NCBI RefSeq assembly: GCF_001577835.2
Contig: NC_029519.1
Coordinates: forward strand, 34,920,775 to 34,984,774
DNA length: 64,000 nucleotides
Source of the DNA: Coturnix japonica
Lineage: Eukaryota > Chordata > Aves > Galliformes > Phasianidae
Direction: 5' to 3'
Shown: positions 37,301-46,800 of the stretch, in pieces
How the letters are laid out: every line of letters starts with the position of its first letter
Numbering within the stretch: the stretch's first letter is position 1
Notes under the pieces: model-generated
Databases searched by the model: none
Told to the model about the DNA's origin: nothing
Seen by the model: only the letters and a program-made list of their open reading frames with translations
Made by a program: the position numbers and the translations under genes

Positions 37301-38596
37301 AGTGATTCCTTCTTTATTACTGGATTGTATCTGCTATCTATTTGTTGGGTTTAAAGCAACTATACCTGCTGCTGCCTTACAAGCAGGAAGAGGAAGAAGT
37401 AAAATAGAAAAAGAAAACCCACAAAAAACCTTTGGAAGTCCACCTTCTGTTCTTCCTGGCTCAACCACTATCCAGCCCTTAGATCTCATAACTACATGGC
37501 AGCTGCAATCCAGGGTAAAAAATGAAACTAGTTGTATTCAGAAGCATTCATACCTTTAACAACATCGATCCCCAAGGTGAATTCACATTTAAATATCCTT
37601 GTGGGCCTCAAAGACCAAGTGTTAGGTTTTCTGAACCCCCTTTCTGACTTTACTATAGAAGAGTTTCCTGGATGCATGTTTTGATAGCTCAGTGCTTATG
37701 TCCAATCTAAGTGACAGAGTACTTACTGATTTCTTTTATAGGGTCAAACATGTCTACAGATACTATCAGTCTGCTGACATACTAATTTCTTCTACTCCTT
37801 TTAAGGCTGTGAGGTTTCTTCTTGGAAATGGAAAGAGAAATCCTACCAGCAGTCAGCATTTCTGAGAAGTATTAGCAAATCTTTGGTTTCGCTTTGCTGA
37901 TGGCCCTGCTGTAAATGAAAATGAAATGGGTACCAAAGCACAACAGATATTCCCCTAGATCACAACCTTCCCATGGGCAGAGGTTGATGGTTCAGAGATC
38001 TATTGCTGTTACTTCAGTCCAAACAACTGTTGGCTTCTCAGCAGTCCAACATGTCAGGTTTTTCCTGTGTCCACTATACCTAACTAAACACATCTATCTA
38101 CAGCACGTAGATTTATATGACTTAATGGACGTGCATTTCATTTTCCCCCTTTGATGGAAGACCACCTCTTTTAGCGATGAGAACAGTGGAGTTCTTAACT
38201 ATTTATACCTTAGCTTTGCGGTGGTGGTTTTAAATAAGTGAACTTGCTATTTCAGATGTGACAAACTTCTCCCTCTTGCTACAGACAACAGGAAAAAATG
38301 CAGCCTCTGCACCTGCTGGGAAATGAAGCTCAGACATGCAAATCAGCCACTGTTTAAAATAAGGCCTTTTGTTTGCGTTGGCCTCCTGGCCTACATGACT
38401 CAAGCTGTGTAGCTCTGTGCTGGAGCTCCCATCACCCAACACCAAGAAGTTCATCCAGCCTTAGAGGAGTATATTAGATAAGCTTTCTCCCTAGTGAAAC
38501 ATTTTAGTGTGTGAGATTGTCTTGATTGTCTTGATGCTGAGCTGACCTGTGGCACACTGAGTGCTGCTCATGTTTCCACAGCAACAAGGAACATCA

Positions 38597-39270
38597 CATA
38601 GAATCATAAGATGGCTTGAGTTGGAAGGGACCTGAAGGATCATCTAGCTCCAACCGATATGCTGCAGATAGGGCTGCTAACTGCTAGACTGAGCACTAGA
38701 CCAGGCTGCCCTTGAACACCTCCAGGGATGGGGCATCCACAGCCTCTCTGGGCAGGCTGTGTCAAAGTCTCACCATCCTTTCTGTGGAAAAACTTCCCCC
38801 TGACATCTAATCTAAATCTTTTCTCCTTTAGTTTAAGACTCTTGTCCCATTTCCCCTTGTCCTATCACTACGTACCCTTGTAAATAGTAGATTTCCCTCC
38901 TGTTTATAAAGTCTCTCTCCATACTGGAAGGCTGTAATAAGGTCTCCCTACAGCCTTCTCCAGATTGAACAAGCCTAGTTTCTTCAGTACCCCCACCTTC
39001 ATTCCTCTCAGCATCCTTATGTGCCTCCTCTGGGCCCTCTCTAAAAGTTCCACATCTTTCCTGTGCTGTGGGCCCTAGACCTGGACCCAGGACTCCAGAT
39101 GGGACCTCAGGAGGGCAGAATGGAGGGGGACAAGCCTTTCCCTGCTGGCCACTCCTCTTCTGATGGAGCCCAGGATGCTGCTGTCCTTCAGGGCTAAAAG
39201 CACACACTGCCGGCTCATGTTAAGTCTTCCATCTAACAGGATCCCTAAGTCCTCAGCAGAAGGTGAGCTG
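38597..39270 (-). mobile_element. CR1 LINE copy, 3'UTR plus end of ORF2
   Basis: Longest CR1 in the window. + strand begins 'catagaatcataagatggct' and 'gagttggaagggacctgaag'. Toward 39060-39260 the minus strand encodes reverse-transcriptase C-terminal phrases typical of CR1 ORF2: LGILLDGRLNMS, GSIRRGVASRERL and SALLRSHLESWVQV. 5'-truncated. It lies in the PRIMPOL first intron about 270 bp from the shared CpG island. Confidence 0.92.
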
Positions 39271-39628
39271 GAAGGTACTGATGGAGCTGGAACTGCAGCA
39301 CAGATCCCATGTGCTACTGCAGAAGGTGGGCGCGGAAATGTTCCTAGGAACAAGCTTGGCCTCCACCTGGGGATCAGCTGCAGTTATTAATCATGTAACT
39401 GAGAAAGATGAACCCACGTTAAGTGACTGTCCTATTTCACCCATCTCAGTACTTCTGCATCCACTTAGCGCCCTGAAATCAGGGCAGCCTCACTTTGGTG
39501 AGGCTCTTTGCAAATGCCTCGAGCCTTTCACTTTATGAGCGGCCGTTCTGACCGTCAGGACTGTAATGTCTCCCAGCAGACAGCAGTGCAGCAGGGCGCA
39601 GTTTCGGACACGGCCGGCACGTACTTAC

Positions 39629-39800
39629 AGAGCAGAGCCCGGACTTGGCCCGCAGGCAGCACTCCCTCACCCGGCCGCCTGCTCTCTGGCAGCGATCATT
39701 CCCGCATCGTTCCCGCAGTGAATCACAGCTTCGTGTGCCGTGGCCGTGGCGCCGAGACCCGCCGTATCCCGCCACTCCGAGTCCCGCGCGCTGGCGTTCG
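39629..39800 (-). other. PRIMPOL: Predicted PRIMPOL non-coding first exon (5' end uncertain)
   Basis: The minus-strand donor with intron sequence GTAAGTACG fixes the downstream edge at 39629. The upstream limit is a guess inside the island. No ATG-initiated reading frame in it matches PRIMPOL, so it is taken as leader. Confidence 0.45.
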
Positions 39801-39905
39801 AACGGCGGCCGTTGTGAGGCGGGGCCGTGCCGCGGGGCGGGGCTGGCTGCTGGCTGCTGCCGGCATTGCGGCCCGTTGGCGGCGGAGCGGGCGGCGGTGC
39901 CGGAG
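39800..39905 (+). other. CASP3: Predicted CASP3 non-coding first exon (5' end uncertain)
   Basis: The 3' edge is set by GGAG|GTGAGG at 39905; a second possible donor follows at 39913. The intron runs to the acceptor at 43806 (TTTTCAAG). The 5' edge is estimated within the CpG island. Confidence 0.45.
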
Positions 39906-39945
39906 GTGAGGAGGTGAGGTGAGGCGGGGCAGAGCTGGCTGACCG

Positions 39946-39968
39946 GAGGGTGGGGTGGGGTGGGGTGG
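39946..39968 (+). repeat. (GGGGT)n G-quadruplex-capable tract
   Basis: Four consecutive G-runs of three or four, spaced by single T residues, just downstream of the CASP3 exon 1 donor. Satisfies the usual G-quadruplex pattern on the + (coding) strand. Confidence 0.8.
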
Positions 39969-40427
39969 CAGCCGAGCTGCGCGGCCCCGCGGCGGCGGTG
40001 CGGGGTGAGGCGGGGCGGGCTGCGCTTTGTTCCCTCGGAGCGCTCCGCCATGGCGGCACTGCGGCCACAGGGAGCGCAGCTGCGTTAGCGTTACCGCGTG
40101 TGTACGAAGGCATGAAACAACAGCTTCCAGCCTCTAACAGCCCCGTGACTGTGTGTTTGCGGTCACACGCGGCGAGCTGTGCCCTTCTGTCACACGTAGG
40201 GCGCGTTGTGTGTCTGCGGTTTCTGTTTCGGACACGCGCTTCGTGGCTGTGACGGGTTGTTGTGTGGCAGCTGTAGGGCGAGCTGCCTGCACGGCTGTGA
40301 GGGCAGCTGGAGGCGGGTCAGCCTGCGGCTTCCCTTCCTCTCTCGGAAGCTTGGCTGTTATTGGCAGTGTTGTACAGTTTGTGTGGTTCAGAATTCAAGC
40401 GAACAGTGCCTCGAATTGAATCGTACA

Positions 40428-40590
40428 ATCGTTTCAGGGACCTCCAAAGGCCGCGTGGTCCCCTCTGTACTGAACAGGGACACCTGCAGCTCCATCAGGT
40501 GCTCAGAGCCCCCCCTGCCTGACCTGGGCTGTCTCCAGGGATGGGGCATCCACCGCCTCTGGGCAGCCTTGGTGGTTCTTATGTGGCAGC
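40428..40590 (-). mobile_element. CR1 LINE 3'-end fragment
   Basis: CASP3 intron 1. + strand shows 'gaatcgtacaatcgtttcag', 'gggacctccaaagg', 'ctccagggatggggcatcca' and 'cctctgggcagcct', a diverged CR1 3' end in reverse orientation. Confidence 0.75.
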
Positions 40591-42717
40591 AGTGATAGAT
40601 ACGAAGATCTGAGTGCGATAAATAAGTCCAGGATGGAACAAACTAAACACTTAAATTTAATCATCTCCCTATCAAAACAAAAGCATTGAAACAACTGCAT
40701 CTAGGTAGAGCAAAATATGCTTTTGGTTTCATTGCTGTCTAGGAGACGCTGGTTGTTTCTCATAGCTTGCTGAGCATTGTGCCTCTCTCAAGCACTGTGT
40801 TTTACCACACTGTACTGCTGCAGCTCACTGTAGGATTACCTTTACACCCTTTATCTCCATCTCGCAGCTTGTTTGCTTAGCCTGTGTGACCTGAAGCAGA
40901 AATATTGTAAAACAGGTCATAAAAATAGGCTTCCTGACATCTGCAGAACGTATTCTGCTGGGTTTGTAAAAAAGCTGCTGCTTGTTTTTGCTGCTTGATT
41001 TTTTACATTTCCTTGGGATTGAAAACTCTTCTTACCAAAGCTTTCAGGAAAGGAGCATCAAGGAGCAGATTAAGTTCTCTTATTAATTTTTTGAAGCGTT
41101 GTCCTGATTTCTTTCCCCGTCCCTTTCAGCATGAGATCATTCTCCACAGGGAAATGTGAATTCTGCTTGACAGAATATGACATCATTGCATTACCTCAAC
41201 TAGGATGAGGCAATTCTTAGTCCATTTGAATCAGCATCGTCCTGCAGGGAGCAGTGCTGTCACCTTGACTGGTGCTTTAAAGCAGAAAGCGTGTGTTTGA
41301 GCGCCTAGCAAGGAAACAGGTCTCTCTTTGTGGATGTATGTTGCCTTTTAGAGAAGCGCAAGTGACTTGGTGCATTAAGGCATTCAGAAACTCTGAACTC
41401 TTCTTACTCTTTATAGCAAGTGTTGATATTATTGATAGTGTTGTTAGTGAATCATTCAGTTGTGCTAAATCTTAAAGTTGCCTGTTGAAGTCTGCAGCCA
41501 TTTGCCAGCGTTTTTCCTGCTGCTGCTTACTGAAACCAGCCCCTAATGGGATGCAGGGTTTTGTTTGGCGCAGCTGCCCAGAGCAGCTTGGTAATCCACT
41601 TACCCTCTGTAACCATCCTAAATTCACTCTGTAGGCCAAGGAGTCAAGAGCTGTCCCCATACTTTGGCCAAGTCTTTCTATAAGCAGTCCTTGGTAGCTT
41701 GGCTCATGTGATGGACAAGGTGTGACCACATCTCAGGTGGTCATATATTTGTTAGTTTACACTGCCTGGGCCCAGCCCTTAAGTGCTGGCACTGCCGAGC
41801 TTCATAGTGCTGGAGAAATATCTGTGCCGGAGCAGGGGGATGTTGGACATTCTTTTCAATGACAGCTGTTCTTGCCAATTCCCAGCAGTGTCAAGCTCTA
41901 CAGTTCACTGCAACTGAAAAGCAGAGAGTTCTATGCTTGTGTTACCCTTTGGAACCATGTGTCTTTTTTTTTTTTATGTAGGGAGCTTCTAAGAAATTAA
42001 ACTTTGTAGCTGGGCAGAGTGAATCCTGATCATGGTGCTGGGTAGGGAAGTTCAGCATAACCAACTGGGTTCCTGCCTCATCATATTTAAAGTGTGTTTC
42101 TAAAATATAAACTGATGATGCATCTTATGAACTCTATTTCTAAAATAACAGCTTTTTTGATGCTTCTGTAATTTGTTTTTCAGGAGATCTCATATGTATT
42201 ATGATATAGTTCTCAAGTCTGGAATCACCTTGTGAACCATATTTCTTAATTACGTCAGTGCTTCAAGATACAGTGAAGCAGTAGTCAGAATAACCTTGAA
42301 GATCTTTTGGAGCTACTAGAAATGTACGTAACTGTCTCTAAAGAAACAAGGAAAGAGAGAAGTTCATACATACCCAGACTAGTGCTTTTCGTGCATTGGC
42401 AATTGTAGCCACAGAAAATACGTGGTCCCAAGGATATTCATGGTGTATTATTTAGAATATAAATAAGAAGAGTAATTATTACTTTGTCTTGTGCAGAGAT
42501 TTAACTTTGTGATGCTTAGACCTTTTCTGAATCCCAAGTTATCTTTAACTTGTGATGATGGCATTAAACTAAGAGGGTAGATTTACATTAGACAATGAGA
42601 AGTTGTTTGGGTTTTTTTGTTTTCTTTTTCATTCAGAGGGCAGTGAGGTGCTGGCACTGCTGCCCAGAGCTGTGGGTGCCCCATCCCTGTAGGTGCCCAA
42701 GGTTGGATGGGCCCTGG

Positions 42718-43638
42718 TGTCTCGCTCCAATTTAGGAGTGAGGCAAGGTTCTTTTGATATGTTATGCCCAGCGTGAGATTAAGAAGAAAAACATTCAAAT
42801 GTTGATCCGACCAGTTTATTAGAAATAATAGACAGCAGAGGGGATGGGGAAAGGAGAGCGGCGAATACCAAAATTAGGGTGATGGGGATGGGAAAGTAGG
42901 CGATAGAAAAAGTAGGAAAAGAGGCAAGAATTGCTTAAAAGTGGGGAATAGTCACCACCTGGATGCAGCAGCGTCCCGTTGCACGTTGTTTCGTTGATCC
43001 GGGGCAAAATAGGCGTAGGGGAGAGCAGCAGCAGAGTGGCGGGCCGCAAGCAGCAGATCAGTGCAGCGCAGAGCAGATGGTCAGAGTAGCAAGGTCTCAT
43101 GGAGCAGAGTCTCGAGCAGCAATCCCAGGAGAGACAGTAGGCAGCAGTAGGACGACGGTGGAGGAATCAAAGGTCAGATACCTAAAAGATTCTTCAGCAT
43201 GCAGGCATCTTCTTCAGAATGCAGGCGTTCACGTAGAGAGGCATCTGATGACAGAAAACCTCCTTGTTTCCGTAGTGAGGCATCTGGTGTCAGAAAACCT
43301 AAATTCGGGGTTTGTACGTGCCCTTTTTATCCTTCTTCTTCCCGGCCTACCTGACAATCCTGGAAGGCTCGGGTCAGAGTCCTGTGAATTCCTCGGAGAT
43401 GGCCATCTTCCTTGAGACAGGCCCACACAGAAAGACCACTTTAGGGCCATTAATCTGCATCTTATCTCCCTTTCGTAGCTCCCAGACTTGTCCATCTCTT
43501 AAACAAAGGGATTTCTCGAACCTTGGTTCCTATGTGTCTCAGACAAAGGGAGTCCTGGAACCTTGGCCAGGACTTGCCTGAACTTGTCCATTTCAGCAAA
43601 CTTTTGAGGCAATAGTGTAAAAAGCATGGCCTCTTACA
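42718..43638 (-). mobile_element. Solo LTR of an endogenous retrovirus-like element, about 921 bp
   Basis: Ends are TG...CA in either reading, flanked by a 5-bp target duplication CCTGG (42713-42717 and 43639-43643). On the minus strand an ATAAAA TATA-like motif (plus 43325-43330) precedes an AATAAA (plus 42815-42820) by about 510 bp, giving U3-R-U5 order and a minus orientation. The piece between the duplications looks like one whole LTR with no internal genes, so the provirus was probably lost by LTR-LTR recombination. Family not assigned. It is younger than the CR1 it interrupts. Confidence 0.88.
43232..43300. repeat. Two ~30-bp direct repeats inside the solo LTR
   Basis: Units starting CGTAGAGAGGCATCTG at 43232 and CGTAGTGAGGCATCTG at 43271, both ending CAGAAAACCT, lie 39 bp apart in the LTR, a little downstream of its TATA-like motif in its own orientation. 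Confidence 0.85.
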
Positions 43639-43825
43639 CCTGGGCAGCCTGAGCTGGTGGGGGCACCCAGTTCACGGCAGTGATTGGGGCTTGGGTGGCT
43701 TTAAGGTCCCTTCTAAATCAAACCATCAACTGGAAGGAAGGATTATTGCTTTTAAATTAATTTCTGCCTTGATATCTTATGTTTCTTTTTTGCTTGTGTT
43801 TTCAAGCTGATAATCAAGAGCCAGA

Positions 43826-46800
43826 ATGACAGACATAAAAGATGGACCACGCTCAGGGGAAGATCTGTCAGATGCAAGATCTTTCCCTGGTTCCAAAGGG
43901 TAAGTGAGATACTTTTGGCTTAAGTTTTCAATGTAAGTGTTGAGGAATCTTATGCTGTAACTGAAGATGAGAGCTGTAGAAGAGATACTAATAAAATTAA
44001 GCTTTCAAATATGCTACAGTATGCTAATCATTTATATATATATATATATAAAAGTTCCTGTGCTGGCTTTGAAAGTATACCATCTCTGACAAAACAGGCC
44101 ATATGTATGAACAAGGAACAAAAAAGCAGAATACCTAAGGTGCAGTTAGATATGGGTTAGCAGTTACCAAGCCATTAACTATAGTTAAAAAGAAATTTCT
44201 CTGTCTTAACCTAAGCTAAATGTTCACACCTTTCCTTGAACTGCTTCTAGAGCTCACTGGAACCTGCAGCAGACAGTTCAGTCTCTTAAACTGGCCTTCT
44301 GTAGACCTATGTGTGCAGAAGGAGTAGTGCAAGGGGGATTTCCAGCAGTGCAAAGGAAGATGAGCAGTCCTGTTTTTCCTGGTGACATTCGTTGTTCCAT
44401 TGGCGTAGCACTATGACCACATTACACCCTCCCTGGGAAGATAATTTCCTTCTGAAGTCATTCATTCAAGTGCCTCAAGCAAAAGTTGATTTAAGAGCAT
44501 TACAAACTCTTTATATGTAAAACACAGTGTGGTAGCAGGTCTCAATCTTGTAACCGCTTGCATGTGTGCTTAAATGAGGAAAGATAGACAGACTTCAGTA
44601 TGTGTTGACTGTGTAATGTTGGAAGCAGCTTCAGTCACAAGGGATGGTGTAATTAGTGTGCACATTAAGGCAGAATTATAGCTATGCAGAGTCTCTGTTG
44701 TTTTCTAGCTTTAGGATGTTTACCTGTGAAAACGTACTGGTAATAGGGTTTTTGAGTGGTATTCATATCCAGGTTTGGTTTAGAGTGTTAGAGCTGAGCT
44801 GGCCTCCAGGTAGATAGCTATTAAAAGACAGTAGTAAACACACAAACAAAACCAAACAAATCTACAACTGATTTGTTAGCGGTATGATCATTGGTTTCAT
44901 TAAGTTAATGTTTTAAGTATAAAGTTATTTTGTACAAAGGCATTATCACTTTAGAGAGTTTGTCCTTGATGCTTTGAATTTTAAGCTTGCTACAAATTGC
45001 ACAGAAAAATACTACAAATATTAATTGCTTTTATTAGTCTGTTTATATGCATATGCAAAGATTTAACAGAACTTGAATCAATGATATGATTTGGGAACGT
45101 AGCCATACAAAGAGGTTTCATGGGTTACTTCAACCTCTGGGCAAATGTGTTTTTCATTAGTCTCATGTCAGATCTGTCCACTGATTTTCCAGGCATCGCT
45201 TTCACAAATCAAATAACAAATCTTATCACTTCCACTGGTTTTGCTTGACTACCCATTTATTTATTTAGATACTAAGAAATCAGAGAAGAGAGAACAGAAA
45301 TTAATACTTAAGTTTGTCTGGTTTACGTACAGAATGAACTTACCTGCTAGCAAGTCTGTGGATTCTGGAATTCTGCCTGATGATAGTTACAGAATGGATT
45401 ATCCAGAGATGGGAGTATGTGTTATAATAAACAATAAGAACTTCCACCGAGATACCGGTACTGCTTTCAATTATTACTTTTTGTCCTGTATTTCAGATAA
45501 ACTTGAGGCATGTATTATTCTTCAGAATTAAATACGCAGTCCAGTTTTGAGTGTGTTTTAAAATTAAGTGGTCTGAGTGGATAGGATTCATTTCAGTGTA
45601 TTCTTCTAGGTAAGCACAGAGGGAGTAGTGGGGAGGAAAAACTGATTGGCAGCGTGCAAATCTGCCGTGCCTTTTAGTCATGACTTCTGTTATGCAAATA
45701 AAATAATTTTCTCAATGTGGATAGGTAGGTATAAGTAATAGATGAATATATGAAATAGGCATGAGGGGGTAGATGGGGAGGTGCATGTATAATAGCACAA
45801 TGTTTTTTTCTTGGAGTGGATCTGGAATAATGGAATAATATTCTAGACCGATGTGGGTATAAAAAAGAAAATAATTTGGTTCAATCAGACTGTGCCATTT
45901 ACATCGCATTAAAATAATACCCGTCCTTTATGTCTAGGACTGTCATCTCGTGCAGGCACGGATGCAGATGCTGCAAGTGTCAGAGAAGTTTTTATGAAGC
46001 TGGGATATAAAGTCAAGCTTAACAATGACCTGTCAAGCAGAGATATTTTTAAGCTATTAAAAAATGGTAAGTTCAAGTATGATCAGAATGTGTGTTAAAT
46101 CCACTGTTTCCAAAATCACTTCTAGTACTTAAATCTCTTCTTCTGTGGTTCTTTTACAGAGTATTTCACACCTCCTTATTGCTAAAGAAAACATAAACAT
46201 CATAGTTCCCATGTTAATTCATCTTTGCTGCCTCTCGGTCTTTTGTGCCATGACTGTTGTCTCAGAATCCTTTCTCATCTTCTATCATCTTCTGAAATTT
46301 AAATGCAGAATGATTTGTTTTCTGACCTTTGGTTCACTGAAACTGTGAGCTGGGAAGAAACCTACTTAATTGGGTAGAAGGGTTCTGGGCAGTGTGGTCC
46401 AAGAGGTGTTCTTATCAACCGGCCAGAACTACAAGTATGTGGACTGAATTACTCTTCTAGGGAAGTAACTCATGTTTTGTTTGGCTTGTGATGCAAAACA
46501 GCTGTCTTTCAAGTGAAATCTTTATACTGTTGTTTGCATTGATCTTGTTTTGTTTGGACTTGACTACATCTAGACTAGTAAATTATATGGTGCCTGGAAG
46601 TGTTCTGTTGCTCTGAAATAGTCTGCTCCAGTAAACTGCTGGAAGGTTCTCTGGCACAACTGTGACACTCTTTCAAACTGTTTCTGGTCACAGAAACAGT
46701 TCAGCAGTGAAAATGTTCCAGGGAGTATTCCCAACAGTAAACTAGTCTGCAGCAACCCTGTTTTTTAAATATATATGTTTGGAAGCATAGATTTGGCTAT

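Larger units (their letters stand above)
36230..39628 (-). other. PRIMPOL: PRIMPOL 5' leader region and first intron
   Basis: Minus-strand TTTCAG acceptor lies at plus 36235-36240, with 5 nt of leader (36230-36234) before the ATG. The rest is intron up to the leader exon in the CpG island. It holds a promoter-like block (37070-37300) and a ~670-bp CR1 copy (38597-39270). No coding exon was recognised in it. Confidence 0.6.
39540..40110. promoter_or_regulatory. Bidirectional CpG-island promoter of PRIMPOL (-) and CASP3 (+)
   Basis: Dense CpG, GC-rich, no TATA evident. A minus-strand donor CTCT|GTAAGT places the 3' edge of a PRIMPOL leader exon at 39629. Plus-strand donors GGAG|GTGAGG put the 3' edge of CASP3 exon 1 at 39905 (or 39913). 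Both start sites should therefore fall within about 275 bp. The head-to-head arrangement is also that of the human locus. Exact start sites cannot be read from sequence. Confidence 0.8.
42634..43735 (+). mobile_element. CR1 LINE 3' end split by an LTR insertion
   Basis: CASP3 intron 1. The left half (42634-42717) reads 'gagggcagtgaggtgctggc', 'gccccatccctgtaggtgcc', ending GGGCCCTGG. The right half (43639-43735) resumes CCTGGGCAGCCTGAG and runs to the CR1 3' end. A close uninterrupted relative at 56938-57110 reads straight through this join, so the gap is an insertion. Confidence 0.92.

Noticed and set aside
39075-39353. 92-codon minus-strand frame
   Set aside because: It is the C-terminal remnant of CR1 ORF2, not a host gene; reported as part of the CR1 copy.
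39533-40113. Open frames of 130-172 codons around the PRIMPOL/CASP3 island
   Set aside because: Same effect of GC-rich sequence with few stops; they cross the predicted leader exons and match no family.
42184-42323. Possible extra non-coding CASP3 leader exon (TTTTTCAG acceptor, GTACGT donor)
   Set aside because: Splice-like ends alone are weak evidence in a 3.9 kb intron; not supported without transcript data.
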